DNA of 64,000 nt from Metallyticus violacea (lineage: Eukaryota; Arthropoda; Insecta; Mantodea; Metallyticidae). The stretch is from NCBI GenBank assembly GCA_030762175.1, contig CM060842.1:65845001-65909000 (forward strand). Direction: 5' to 3'. The stretch's first letter is position 1; each line of letters starts with the position of its first letter. Shown here one piece after another: positions 36,920-50,005 of the stretch. The notes beneath the pieces are model-generated. The model had not been told where the DNA came from and made no database searches. It was given only the letters and a program-made list of their open reading frames with translations. Made by a program: the position numbers and the translations under genes.

Positions 36920-37531
36920 CAGAGGGTGTAAGCAAAGAGAAACCTATGTTAACATAACAAAATTGAATTCACACAATCAGAAAATGATGAGCACTAATAA
37001 TCTTAAATTTTTACAGTTACAACAGTTGCTCAAAATGCCTACCATCGGCGTCGATACACTTCTGCTTGAGCAACGTTTGCGAAAAGTGTCCTCAGCGATT
37101 GCAGCACACGCCGTTTCAATTTCACGTGCTGCCAGTGTAGCTGGTCTGCCCAGATCTGTCCTTGTGAACATCGCATACGGAACCACGAGTCTCAAATTTG
37201 TCTCCAATGCGTACAATTGTTACTCGCGTTGGCGGTTCTGTTCTGTACACACCTCTCCATTGCCTTTGAGCTTCAACATTCGCGGTTTTCAATACCACTA
37301 CAGAACATCATATGATAATCTTGGCTTCATTGGTTCATTGTTGATTTACGATAATCTTGGTTTCATTTGTTCATTGTTCATTACCCGTCACGAAGCAACG
37401 CTATCATAATGTGAGTCACCTCTGTTTATAGAACATAATACTACACATTACTGTGGTTTTTTGGTCCAACTTTGAAAGATATTAAATAGATGTCTACTGT
37501 GAAAGTGTGTATACATTTTTGGCACCCTCGG
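36920..37531 (-). mobile_element. Short deletion derivative (B) of the 22.3-kb transposon
   Basis: A 612-bp element with TA on both sides (36918-36919, 37532-37533). The right end read inward is CGAGGGTGCCAAAAATGTAT, matching element A. The left end starts CAGAGGGTG and then lacks about 20 bases of the inverted repeat. The interior keeps the C-terminal codons (EIETACAAIAEDTF on the minus strand, 37080-37125) and, next to them, a piece of the N-terminal half (YALETNLRLVVPYAMFTRTD, 37150-37215). The catalytic core is deleted. Confidence 0.85.
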
Positions 37532-38088
37532 TATATGTAAATGCGTAGTTTACAAAGATAAATAAATCGAAATTAATAAATATTTAATATAAAATGTAAA
37601 TATACTATGTACTAGCTTCAGATAGTTTACAGATTACTTTTTTTCTGAAAAGAAATCATGTCAAATGGAATATTTTTAATAGGAATTGGCAGGATTCGTG
37701 ATGTCACTTCCGTAAAAGTTTCATGATTGCTGCGATCGTCGTCATAGTGTGGCAACAACTGTCTATTGTTTATTTTATTCGTTTATCGCATTTCAGAATG
37801 TCGCTACAGAGCAACTCGCAAATATCAAATGTATTTTGTTAAACAAATCAGTTTCAGAGATATTAAGAACGCTTCAATAAACTTATATGAGAAAAAACCG
37901 AGGAAAAAAAAACCAGATTGATCTTAGCAAAACCGTTTCTGAGTGTCAAAGACAACCTGTGCACAGTTAATCATTCATTGTAACAAATTAAGCAAGCATT
38001 CATTGAGCGTGTTTGCAGTATTGAGGAAAATTGCCCACGAAAGAAAAAGTTGAAATTTCAGTTAGAAGTGTTTATAAAATTCTTAAAC

Positions 38089-38157
<69 letters not shown>
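38089..38157. repeat. (AT)n(GT)n compound microsatellite
   Basis: About 13 AT units followed by about 21 GT units. The His-Thr repeat frame read on the minus strand is only this repeat. Confidence 0.97.
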
Positions 38158-38384
38158 AAAAATTGGTCTAAAATGTTGGCTTCTGAACAGAAAGATAGAG
38201 AGAGAAACGAGTAAAGATAAGGACCTTCAGTATGGTTGATAAAGATGGTGATTTTTTTTAACAAAATAACAGCTGAAAATGAAATTTGGCGCTATTTACA
38301 CAATCCAGTATACAAACGTCAGTCGAATGAGTGGATATCAAAAAATCTCTGAAGCAAAAAATACTCCCACTCTCGCTATGCCAC

Positions 38385-38475
38385 ATTTCCCCCTTGATCA
38401 AATTCAGACATATGGAGATTTTGCTGTCGTATTTTGGACAAGTCATCCTCATTTATATGAGAAAATATGAAGATT
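38385..38475 (-). pseudogene. Mariner-like transposase fragment
   Basis: Aligns base by base with 21808-21890: CTTGATCAAATTCAGACATA here against CTTGATCAAATTGAGACACC there, and on through a TTTTGG or TTTTGC segment to GAGAAAA. It is a short second copy of that mariner family in the same orientation. Confidence 0.6.
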
Positions 38476-40182
38476 AAAGCTAATGAATAAAAATATTAAC
38501 AAAGTCAAAGTTATGCTGGAAATATTTTTGACGCTCAACTATGAATTTATTCCTGGATGTCATAATGTAAATAAATGTGCACAGACTTCCCTCATCGCCT
38601 CAGGGACGCAGTGGAAAGGCAACCACCGGAAAAATGGACACAAAACAATAGTTTGTTTTCCATGACAATGCATCAGTTTTGGTTAAAATGACCTTGTCAG
38701 TTAAAAAATAAACAAATAAACAAATTAAAAACATCGGAAGAATGCTCTGCCAATGCGGCGAGAGCGCTGAGTGTGGTTTCGCAATGATTTCCAGCAATGT
38801 TTCCAAACACTTTAACACCCGCTGACAGAAGTGCTCTACTGAGGAGGAGAACTATTGTATTTCACGTATAACACAATTATTTTAAGGGTAGATTCTCGTT
38901 CTATGGTCTTCTGCCCGTGTAACAATATAATATAACACGCTTCTTCAGTTATTCTCCTATTATTCACGTATAATTGGAGTATCAATGGAATAAATTCGGG
39001 CAATATAGTGCCAAATCGTCAGTTAATTGAAAAAAACTTGGAAGGTGAAACTGGGGCATCGTAGGTAAGTAGAATGTTATTGACATTAAACTCAGTCATC
39101 TTTTATCTTGTACAAAATTCAGTTTGATAGTTGGAAATATTGGAGAACAATTTATTTCTGTGTTATTAACAAATCTCTAGAACGTTTAGTGTGTTATTGA
39201 AATATACAAGGCCTGCATTTAATAGCGTTCCTGTACAGAAGTATTTTTAACATAGAACATGTCAAGTTTTGCATCACACAGTGCAAAAGGTTTAAAATTA
39301 TAAACATTGCGCAGTCTATACATGCTGTACATAATATAGTAGATAAAATATTTTAATGCGAAAAATGCATAATAAAGAAGTCTTTCATAGGAACATTCCA
39401 GTTATATCTACGTATATAAACATTTTAATGCAATACCTCGACAAATTATATAAAATGCATTTTGCAAAATATAGTTTATTGGTCATCAACAAACAAAAAT
39501 AATTATTCGTTTATAAATTATTCTGCAGAAAACCAAATATTTTACATAGGAATTTTTAAGAGTAGATTTATACGCTTGTTCATTACCGGATAATAATTTG
39601 AAATTGTTTGGAAATACGTTATATATGCTTACACACTCACAATAAAATACCTTTTGATAGTAAGATAACTAAATAATGGGTTTATGAAGGTTTGTTTTTA
39701 TATTTAGTATTTTAGATTGCTTATAAAGCATTATTTATTTTAACCATAAAATTTCATAAAACGAGTATAAAAGATATACTCACAAAGAAATGTCAAAATA
39801 GTTTTAAGAAAGTTCTTACATGAAGAGACTCCATATATAATAAGTGAATATAAATAAGAATAATAACAATTTTACTGCAGAACTGGAGGTGATATGAGAT
39901 GGTAATCTGAGATCATAGGTACCAGAACTTAATTTTGTATAACATACTCAAATTTATTTGTACAATTTACACTTTTACCAAGTAGCTTCACATCAGTAAA
40001 TCTGTTTTAATATTTAATTATTGATTCCTACTTGTAAACTAGCATCTGGTGAGTTATATTTAAATTTTAAATTGAGCTCCTACGTAGATTTTTTAGGTTG
40101 ATAAGACCTGAATATTAACAGACTGTCATCGGTTTGTATTGCGATTAACGAGTGTCATTCGTGTGTATTGCTATTAGATAAA

Positions 40183-40918
40183 ATGGAGCGATACACGAAG
40201 GATCAACGCGTCCAGTTTTTGAAAATTCATTTAAAGTACGGTGTGTGATATGTAGAGACCGTTCGAAGACTTTGTGTAATTTTTGGTAGACGAAATGCGT
40301 CTAACGTTTCAACAGCGTAGAGACTGGTAAGGAAATATGAAGATAGAGGATCGACAGAGAACATCAAATCACCTGAACGTTTTCGTCGATCGGTAGAGAA
40401 TGTAGCCTCGCCAGACTGAGCGTTGCTACGAACCCAAAAGTCGATTCGTCGCCGTTCTCAACAATTAACCATCCCGAGAAGCAGTTTGCAGCGAATTTTA
40501 ACGAAAGATATGCATGTGCATTCTTTTAAGATGAAGCTAATTCAAGAGCTGAAGCAGACGGGCCATTTGCAGCGTAGGACATTTAGTTCTCTCGCAATTG
40601 GCCATCGAGATAGTGTGATTTGACACCACGTGACTATTTCTGTGGGGATATGTAGCTCTTGGACAATCCACGAACCATCCCTCAATTAAACGCTTCATGG
40701 GTAAAATTCAGCCGGAACTTTGCTCTAAAGTCGTTGAAACGTTTGCCAACAGAGTGAAGGTGTGTCGATGCAGCCATGGAGGGCATTTGCCTGATGTTTT
40801 ATTTCATGTTTAAAGGCAGGATTTGTGTTTCCTATTGACTTATAACATTGCCACTTTTCAAATAAATTATGTTTTTAATCATTAAAGCAAAAACTGCGTT
40901 CATTTTGGGACATCCTAT
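40183..40918 (+). pseudogene. Internally deleted transposase with 3' terminal sequence
   Basis: Starts with ATG at 40183: MERYTKDQRVQFLKIHLKYG, an in-frame stop, then ETVRRLCVIFGRRN. The frame from 40423 continues QKSIRRRSQQLTIPRSSLQR and DMHVHSFKMKLIQELKQTGH, the second helix-turn-helix and linker of a Tc1-like transposase. Just after HLQRRTF it jumps (near 40590) to the third catalytic region RSCDLTPRDYF, then to a tail with KSLKRLP and GICLMFYF in shifted frames. The first and second catalytic aspartates are missing. After the stop the sequence ends CATTTTGGGACATCCTATAC, which looks like a transposon terminus, but no matching left end was found. Confidence 0.72.
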
Positions 40919-41422
40919 ACATACAAATACAATGAACTCCGCCTTTATATATGGGTCGATATTTTATTTCCCTATCTCTCCGTGTTACCTGTCTCTTTCG
41001 CTTTCATCTCTCGTTTATACTGTAGTACTAAAATGCTACCTTTAATCATATATGTCCTATACAGAAGTAATTTAAACTCAGTTGCCTAGGGCACATTATT
41101 TTTTCAGTTACAGCCAATTTTGCATTGCTTATGGCAAAGTACCGCCATGATTTTATTGCTATCGCTTGTGTAACTTAGGGCTGTTCTCTCAATCCACCGA
41201 GCTGCTGTCCATCCCATTTGCAGAATCAGATTTTCTCATTTGAAGTTGGCTTTGAGCTGCAAACTGGTTGCAGCAATTTAGTCGGAATTACTTTTAATTC
41301 GATTATCGCTCGTTTCCTAATGAAGCAAGTGTTTGGTTTATGTTTAATTTCTTTCGATGTCCCCACCTTGATCCTCACTGTTATGCATACTTTATCCAGC
41401 CCCTCTTAGTCTCCTGATCGTC

Positions 41423-41470
<48 letters not shown>

Positions 41471-41547
41471 ATAATAATTTTATTATTATTATATATATAA
41501 TAACAATTTTACATTTATATTTATTTTTATATATATTTATATATATT

Positions 41548-41585
<38 letters not shown>
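41423..41585. repeat. (ATT)n and (AT)n simple-sequence tract
   Basis: Perfect ATT units from 41423 to about 41464, then degenerate AT-rich sequence, then a perfect AT run at 41552-41585. Confidence 0.96.
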
Positions 41586-41588
<3 letters not shown>

Positions 41589-42107
41589 CCTTTTAAATTT
41601 CTAGATAACTATTAGTAAATGCCTATGCTTCGTTTTCTACTATTAGTTTCCTTAAATTTGCTCATCAACTTATGACATGATTTTACAGAGCAGCATTCAT
41701 TCCCAATCCATGTAACGTTTGAAATCTATTGGAATATTGTTTATTATATTCGTAATAGCATTCATTGAATGAGGCCAATACGAACTCGTAAAGGCAATCC
41801 TATTCTAAAAATCATTGTTGTTAATATTTCCGTCAGTATTTTAAACCACAATTGTTTATACAGGCATCACATAGCTACATAGTAACACATAAACAAACAA
41901 TTACTCCAACAAAATAACTTTTTATGCATTTTGCAAGGGTATCAATGTAATAAATTAGGTTAATAAACCATCAGATACTGAGCAACGTGTACGGTATTTT
42001 TTGGACATAGTATAAAGTACATTAGAATTTAGCTCAGTATTAGGCTATTGAGCAAACTTTAACTTGATTGCGTTTCGCGCATCGCTAAACGGCATCGGTA
42101 ATTTCCT

Positions 42108-42408
42108 CGGTTGATTTGATTTGGTTTATTTACGGACGCTCTTTAACACCTCAGGTCATCAGCGTCCCATTCAATTCAGGGTGTGAAACGGCCGACAAAT
42201 TTTGCTCAGAGGCCTCTTCTTTCAGGCTTGAGGTTCTTTATCCTGCCGCAAATGTACGACACGGGACCCACGGCTTTACTTCCGTTCCGAAGGAAGCCAT
42301 ACTTAGAATTTTTACGCCCGAAAAAATCCTCGATCCTGACGGAATTTAAACCCGCGATCTTGTGTTGAGAAGGCAAGCATGGTTACCACTACACCATCAG
42401 GACCGACT
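42108..42408 (-). repeat. tRNA-derived SINE, family S2, full copy
   Basis: On the minus strand the head reads GTCCTGATGGTGTAGTGGTA, a clear A-box. The B-box is reduced to GGGTTTAAATTCC. The body and the TTGATTTGATTTGG tail are intact. Confidence 0.92.
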
Positions 42409-43674
42409 AATTTCCTCGGTAAATGGCGCAGCGCTTACGCAGTAACTTATGGTCATTCATGTAGAACTTGACTTTTTATAGTGAGTTAAATGAAACATTA
42501 TTTCAAACAAAAGATTTTTAACATCACGGGGGAGTTCTTGCTGAGAAAATACTTTTTTGCATCTCCATTAATGTAGGAGATGCGAGATGGAGCTTCGGTT
42601 TTTTTTAATGACACAATGTACATTTATTCAAGAATAAACTTACTCCCTCCAAGAGCTATTCAGAAATGTACCACCTGTACAATTTTAGTCCAGAAAACAG
42701 TAGACATTGTAATGATAAATGATACAAAACTTTATCATTTAATAGCACTACAGTGCAGTTATTTAACTAAATCATAAGGCCCATTTAAACATTTCATAAT
42801 GATCAATAAGCACCGATAAAAGTAACAACATGAACTGTACAATACACGAATCTTGTTATTGTATTGTATTACTTATCACAAGAAGTAAAAATTATCCTTG
42901 TAGCACTGTGATACCCAATTTTCTACCTTCTCCATCATCAACCAAATACTGTGTCTTTATGAAATTAATATTGGGCCTATAGATTTATAATTTTTTCATC
43001 ATATATTCAATGTCGTTTTGTTCTTGTATCATGATATATTGGTAATTTTCAAAGAGTAAAGAATGTATAACTTTATTGTCAACTTCAAATCTCTAAACGC
43101 TACAAGACTCATTCCAGGAAGATCAAACTGCATCCAAATAGATCTTAAATAGAAATGGTGACATTACCCTACATTGTCTCAGTCCTTTAGATGTATAAAA
43201 CATAGAAGAAACTAATTTTCAAATATTTCATTTGATACATTCGCTTAACTAGTTACTACAGGACCTCTTCATTAATTCCAAAGTTGTGCTACGGGAGTCA
43301 CAAAGAATACTTACTTATGACTCTAAAGGGGAGATTTTGTCATAAAATACCTGACAAAGTCGTTTAATTGTAGATATAGTAGCTTCTGTGTTACAGAATA
43401 TGTAGCCCCTGATAGCATTTCAGCTACTGTTAATACAACTATCAGTAAACAATATTGTGTGATTAACAAAGTTCTGCATTTGCATCCCTGCCATAACCGC
43501 AAACATGACAAGTCTAATTATGAACGGGATTAGATTCACATAAAATTTTAGAGTGAATGTACGTCTAAATGCTTCCCTTGTGAAACACCAATAATAGAAG
43601 AAAAGGAACCCTTGGACAAACGATGAGCTCAAGGCAAAAGTGATACTAAGCGTTTTATTCCGTTTACTTCACAG

Positions 43675-43675
43675 A

Positions 43676-43723
<48 letters not shown>

Positions 43724-43734
43724 ATTATTATTAT
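43675..43734. repeat. (ATT)n microsatellite
   Basis: About 19 ATT units with one AAT interruption. Confidence 0.97.
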
Positions 43735-46700
43735 TTCAGGATTAGTTTTTGTTCCATTCTGCATTCTACACTACCCAAAATTAAAGTAAGAACTAAATAA
43801 ATGCAAGTAAATGTCCGTAAATTCATAATTAAAAGTGAAGATTGCATTCCTGTCCTCTTAAGTTCATGAAAACCATTACTTATTAGTGCATGTATCAGAA
43901 TATATGGCAGTGTTTACTGCTTATATCAGTCTAACATAAACTTTCACTACGTAAGCAGTCAGTGGAGGAGGGCGACAGGAAGAAAGGAGACTGGAAAATC
44001 TTAAGCTAACTGGCCAGATTGCTTAATGTGCATCGTTCTGTTGTTTATCGGATGTTTTAAAAATGTATTCCGAAGACACGGGCAAGGATGATCAAGAGCG
44101 AAATCAGTACGTGGGACAGTTTTCTGGCCATGAGTGCAAGCCGGTACCAACGTAGAACTGCATGTGACTGGATGCAAAAAAAAATAAAATCCAATACACT
44201 ACTATAGTTCAGAAAGACAGTGAAAACACTGAATATGAACACGAAGTATAAATAAGTTAGCAAGGCAACTTGTATAGCAGCTCTAAACGGTGTGATAAAT
44301 TCTCAGGCGCCAGTTAATTATAGAAGCGAAAAAGTAAATAGAGTGAACTACTTAGAAATCTATCATATTTTCAGATTATATTTAAAATAAATAATAAATT
44401 CTAGAAGAAAAGTGTTTTAGAGACTGGAGAAAAAAGGGTGACCTTTATATTTTATTTTCAAATTATCTTTCATATACCTCCCCTATACATCTGTGAACTA
44501 AATAAATTTTCTATTTTAATGTATTTTACATATTGTTTTGTTTTGAAGCTGCTACGGTTTCAAACTTCTCTCAATTTTTGGTAGCAGTACCCTGTGAATA
44601 TTTAACAATACACAACTGAGGAAACAGGATGTGCATATTAATTCCCTTTGTAGAGGAGGAAGGCTTTTTGATATTCTATAGACAACTGCTGTTGATCTCA
44701 AGATGATACTACAGTACCCACTCAACCAAATATGGTGAATTTTGAAGTATAAGTTGCACTTCTTGGAATTGTAACATGAGCATTTGTACATTAGAGAAAT
44801 ACTGCTGCTTCGCATTCCTAAGATCGTTGTATGTACAAGCATAAATTTTTTTAAAATAAAATTAAGTATTTAACATCCACATTCAAGTGTTATGAAGTCA
44901 TAAGAATTTTAGTTCACCAAAATAAAATTACACGCTTCATTAATATGTGTTATACTGTTTAAATTACACGTTTTTACGAGTACATGTTTTTCGTTATGTA
45001 AAACATTTAGTTATTCATTAATAAAAGCTTCGAAACTTATAGATTTTCAGCTCGGATATACTTATTTTGTTCGATAATATAGAATTTTAAAATTTAGCAG
45101 AAAAAGTGTTTCTTTGAGAAATTCTTTCTTTTAGCTGAGTAAATTAAAATTTCCAGCTATACTTTAGAAAAGTCCCCGTTTCAGGAAAAGTCAGGGTTTT
45201 GATTGAGAAGATAAGTAAACCAACTATTTCTGAATGTTATGATAGTAATTATATAACAAGCCATGAATTCGGAAAGCATTGACTTGAATGCGTTTTATAT
45301 CAGTTGCTAACTTAATTAATAAAAGGGTTTATATTTTTCAAGCAGTAATTATATTCTGTTTGTGCGTTTTAAGCAAAATTTATTGCTTGCTCTTGTACAC
45401 ACTATTTAAGCTGCTGTCACAATGTATAAACGCCAAGCCTTCAAAAGCACTACATTTCATGTATGAAGAGATCAATGGGCAGCTTTTCTGTGCCATTATC
45501 CTTCAGAAGCGAACATTTATAGCAGTCTTTCTCATTCCTACCGCGGAGGAATTTTAGCACTACTTCTCTCAGCCCACATTCTTTACTAAACAAAATCATT
45601 CCTAATACCAGCCTGCGGTTAAGCCCGTTGCATGGGTAGGAATGCAGCAGCCACACACACAGGCTTGCCACACAGTAGAGCGGAAGGTCTCTTAAGTACT
45701 TATCCCAAATAACGAAGTAAACGTTAAAACTGTTGATCGTCAACAAAACTAGCTCTAACTCTATTAGCCCATAATGAATGGTATATGAAAATACAGCAAG
45801 GCACATTTATAATCTTCCATTTGCAAGTCGGGCGCTTCCCAACCTTGCAATTATCGGCATTCCCCTCTACCCATTTACGAAGTAATTGTGAGCTGCGTCC
45901 AACAGTAAGCAAATCAGTCACGCGTCCTTCGGTTCAGTACAATAGTGTGGTGTGTTGTGCTGTGTAAAGACAAGGTAATCACTGTGAAAGCGTGTATACC
46001 CTTTTTAAGAGGTACAAAACATTCAATAAGTAGTGTTGTAGAACAAGGGAAAATGTATATGTAAAATATCTCATACTGTTAATTAAATCCTTGACGAAAT
46101 TGCGTACTATACCCGACGATTTGTGATCCCAGCGTTCTTCAGATCAAACAGACTGTGTTTTTTTAACTCTTGGAAACTTTGAAGATTATATTGTTCACAG
46201 ATTCTCAAACTGTGGATGAACTTAACAACACTCAAACAGAAATTAGTTTCATAATTTAGAAGGACTGAACAGTGTTTCTTTAGATGTAGATTGTGTGTCG
46301 TACAAAATGCCCAACAATTTCTGCATCTCTGTAAGAAAGATGATTACAGAAGTCATTTATTTTATTTGTAGGCCCAAGTTTTAAAAAGGAGAACAACCGT
46401 TCGCGGCACTGCTGATGATGGTGGAAAAAAGTCACGCCTGTAAGTGGCTTACTTGCCAATGGAAGTTTTTAATACTACTTTATGAAATAGACAATTTCAG
46501 AAAAGTACGGTCTCAGTTAATCTCGTGCGGGAATAACTCCATGAACTGGACATCTCTGTATACTATGAGGAAACTCTTTTGATAGTCTTATTCAATATTA
46601 AAAAAAAAAAGATAAATATACTTTGCCGTTTAAAACTGGAAGTATATCTTTCAAATAAGGAACGTAATTAAGTCAAATGAAGTAATTTATTTCTCATATT

Positions 46701-47209
46701 TATTATTGCTGCTGTTCTAAATCGAAAGTTGGCACTCCTACATTTCTGATTCCTTCCTTTCTTCTAAACCGGTTTTTAGTAGGTAATCCACTTGCTAAGG
46801 TTGCTAAGGTTTGGATTTGCAGTGTAGTTGCCTTTATGATTAAGTGAACGCAGTTCACCGCTGTCACAGTTCGCCTTCCTAGTGAAATCCCGGTTACATA
46901 ATGACTGCGGAGCGACTTTTCGATGGCCCTTTATTTTGCACCTGGTGTCATAGCATTTAACACGAAGTGTGAACTGGCATCCCTTGCATTAGCCCACCAA
47001 TATTTCACCATCCTTGTTTTACTAAAATACGCCAAAAAAGATAAGGATAGTTTAGTCGGTTGAAAAGGTGATGACCATTTTAAGCAATAACTGCGGTAAA
47101 CTACTTGAAAATAGGTAAAACAAAAACAAGATGTTATATTTGGCTTCATAAGGTAAAGATCAAACAGATCAGCTAAGATCAAACAGACCAGTAAAGAGAG
47201 AAACTACAT

Positions 47210-47482
47210 GTAAAATTCACAGATTTCAGCAAAGCGTTTGATGCAATAAATAGCCAAAAGTGAATACAAAAATTCAAACAAGTAGCTGAATGAAATTGGA
47301 TAATACGATTGGTGCATAACATTCTTGCTCAAAACTACATTCAGATCAATAATAATACAGAAGCAGATTGGGTTCCTCAAAAAACTGAATTCCTCACTCC
47401 CCTGTTATTCAATATCTTCATGCGTGATGAAGTGGAAGCAATAAAGGAGAAGTCACTAGCAGATTTATCCACACACATATGA
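47210..47482 (+). pseudogene. LINE reverse-transcriptase fragment
   Basis: One plus frame reads VKFTDFSKAFDAINSQK, the aspartate-bearing motif A of non-LTR reverse transcriptases, then HNILAQNYIQINNNTEADWV, then LTPLLFNIFMRDEVEAIKEK, which matches the region normally GDPLSPLLFN. Two TGA codons interrupt it. The GDP part is changed to a TEFLTP stretch, and the YADD catalytic motif that should follow is missing because the fragment ends at the AT microsatellite at 47486. It comes from a long interspersed element of an insect type. The clade cannot be fixed from 90 residues. Confidence 0.8.
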
Positions 47483-47484
47483 CG

Positions 47485-47485
<1 letters not shown>

Positions 47486-47524
<39 letters not shown>
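47486..47524. repeat. (AT)n microsatellite
   Basis: About 19 AT units, exactly between the LINE fragment and the first flanking repeat of the Penelope-like element. Confidence 0.97.
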
Positions 47525-47527
<3 letters not shown>

Positions 47528-48196
47528 ACTTAAAATGCACAATGGCGTGCTACATTTAAAGTAAGAAACACATAAAGGCATTATAAAACATTGTTCGAGG
47601 CACTGTAAGACAACGTGGATCACTGTTGAGGTCACTTGAGGCACTGTAGAACACTGCAGAAGTTACTATTTGTCGAGCCTATTTTAATACTCATAGTTAC
47701 TTTAATACTCATAGATGCCGTATTTTCCTACTTCTCCTACCAACACTTTCAGAGACAGAGAGATGGCGGCTATTGTTCTTCACAAGGCATGCGCCCCCTC
47801 ACCAGAGGGACCTCAACAGTATTCCATGTTGTCTTACACTGCATCAAACAAAATTTTATAGTGCCTTTATGTATTTCTTACTTTAAATGTGGAACGCCTT
47901 TGTGCATTTTAAGTTGTGTCTCCTAAGGAGAGCTTTTTACATTCCTTTTAAACGTATAAATACATACGTTTAAAACGAATGTAGCAAGCTCTCTTATATA
48001 CGTATATATACATACTTTTAAAAGGAATGTAAAAAGTTCTCTTTAGGAAACCTGATACAACTAAAATGCATAAAGGCGTTCCACATTTAAAGTAAGAAAT
48101 ACGCAAAGACACTAAAAACACTGTTAGATGCACTGTAAGACGACGTGGAACACTGTTGAGGTCACTGTAGAACACTCAGTGGTTACTATATTTCAA
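47525..48196. repeat. Three copies of one repeat in alternating orientation around a Penelope-like fragment
   Basis: A repeat of about 150 bp occurs three times: forward at 47525-47680, inverted at 47810-47935 and forward at 48045-48196. Shared landmarks are ACATTTAAAGTAAGAAA, GCACTGTAAGAC and ACTGTTGAGGTCA. Copies two and three form a long foldback with an AT-rich loop near 47965-48015. Between copies one and two lies a plus-strand piece of the Penelope-like 3' end (about 47690-47812), with LILIDAVFS and the CTTCACAAGGC landmark. The arrangement resembles the inverted terminal repeats (pLTRs) known from Penelope-like elements. Confidence 0.75.
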
Positions 48197-48362
48197 GCAA
48201 GGATGGGCTCTTGATCGCGTAGATGGAGAACAAGGACTAAGTCTAGTATATCACACGGCTTGTGTGTCTTCCTTATAGTCTGAGTTGGCAGCCAGAGAAA
48301 CCAACATAACAAAAAAAAAAAATGAACTTTCAAGATGCAGGGGGATTTTTTTTTTTAATATC

Positions 48363-50002
48363 TTAAAGAGAGATGTTTAAGCCCGGAGGTGTACGTGCCT
48401 TGTGAAGAACAATCGCCTCCATCTCTCTGTCTCTGAGAGTACTGGTAGGAGAAGTAGGAAGTACGGCATCTATGAGTATTAAAGCAAAACAAGTATCGAA
48501 AGCAGAATGGTGAAGATTGGCATGTTGGGCTACGGGCAAAGAAGAACAGGTTTTGACAGAGCGTCTGTGATTGCTCATTCTGAGTGAAACTGCAGTAGAG
48601 GTTAAACGAATGCAAAAAGCAGGACAAAATTTACATTGGAGCATGTATATCACGTTGGTGTAGACACAATTAGCAAAAATATGAATTTTGAATTCTGACG
48701 TAACTATGGGACTGAAGAAGGATGTACTGGGCGTTATTAAGGCACAAGTTTTACATTTTGTTCTATTCCAGGTATAAGACCCAGATGTAGGTTGAGAAAC
48801 AAACCTGGAATTAAGTTTCTTGCGGACAATGGTTTTTAGGCTATGTGGGGACCCGAAACTTAGGCGTGGTGGTTTGTGAAACAATGCTGATGTAGTAGGA
48901 TTCTGCTTAAGAACACTGAAACAATCCTTAAGGATGGGCTTAAGACGTTCTAGAGCGGGGAAGTAGGTAACTATAAAATTCAGCTGGTTATTATCAGTTT
49001 GTTTTGAGATCTAAGTCGTATGGTGGTGGCGGGAAGACAAAACTCTATACTGAACCATGGCACGAGGATAACCGCGATCAGTCAATTTGTCAATTAACTT
49101 GGTGTTATAGTCATCTAGTGACTTAAGATAGTTACAGATGCAGTGTCCCCGAAGTGATAAGGAAAAAGAAATAACTTTTTTAATATGGGGAGGATGGTAA
49201 CTGTCAAAATGTAAATATTGCTGCAAATTGGTCGGTTTAATGTGCACCGATGTTAGGAAGTTTTTGTTCACCAACTGGATATCAATGTCTAGAAAAGTGG
49301 TTTGGGTTCGAGAGACTGTGGAGGTAAAAGTAACTGAGTAATTAGTGTTTAGCTTGGCAAAAAAGCATCAAAAGAGGCGATGCCATGGGTCCAGATGATA
49401 AAAATGTCATCGATAAACCTACGCCATACCAAAGGGGCTAGGGGTTCTGAATGAAGGAAGTTTTCTTCTAATCTTGCTCCATAAATAAATTTGCATAGGA
49501 AGGGGCCATTCTGGTGCCCATCGCTGTCCCTTTGATTTCAAGGAAGTGCTGACCTTCAAAAGCAAAACTGTTATGAGTAAGTACAAGATGTGCTAACTGG
49601 CAGATGAACTCAGTGGAGGGAACATGGGGTGGGTTGCGCATGTCTAAGAAATGTGTAATCGCTTCCAGTCATTCATCATGTGGAATGTTTGTGTACAAGG
49701 AGGACACATCCACAGTAACCAACAGAATGTCTTCAAACTGATCTAATGTCATACCCTTTAAAACTTCAAGAAAATGAAAGGAATCTTTTGTGTAAGAAGG
49801 CCTGGAGGAGGCTATAGGTTTAATGTAAAAGTCAACCAAGGCTGAAATTCTTTCGGTGGGACTGCCATAGCTAGCAACAATAGGGCGTCCAGGACATCCT
49901 GCCTTGTGGATTTTCGGGAGAAAATAAATGGAGGGAGTGCGGAGAGAAACAGGAGTTAAAAGTGCAATTTCAGTTTGAGCAAAGCCCTCATTGGGGGCTC
50001 TG

Positions 50003-50005
<3 letters not shown>
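48363..50005 (-). mobile_element. Penelope-like retroelement (reverse transcriptase plus GIY-YIG-type region), decayed
   Basis: Reads on the minus strand. The reverse transcriptase shows YFLPKIHKAGCPGRPIVASY near 49920, VTVDVSSLYTNIPHDE (motif A) near 49680, then after one TGA the sequence EIKGTAMGTRMAPSYANLFM near 49520, and after a frameshift WRRFIDDIFIIW with both catalytic aspartates near 49410. A linker follows (HIKKVISFSLSLRGHCICNY and RGYPRAM). The C-terminal part at 48884-48363 has CYTNVIYMLQCKFCPAFCIR with LRMSNHRRS and a closing HKARTPPGLNISL, the layout of a GIY-YIG endonuclease, but the signature is altered to VIY and FCI. One stop and at least two frameshifts are present. The 5' side is cut at a GA microsatellite. 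Confidence 0.9.

Noticed and set aside
38058..38264. Protein with His-Thr and Ile-Tyr repeats
   Set aside because: Produced by the AT/GT microsatellite.
43323..43632. Minus-strand frames with hydrophobic segments resembling a tetraspanin third membrane helix
   Set aside because: Only one helix-like stretch fits, the CCG signature is absent, the frame is split and AT-rich sequence easily gives such helices.
45450..45806. 118-codon minus-strand open frame
   Set aside because: No recognised domain, no repeat copy or splice context, and overlapping open frames on both strands.
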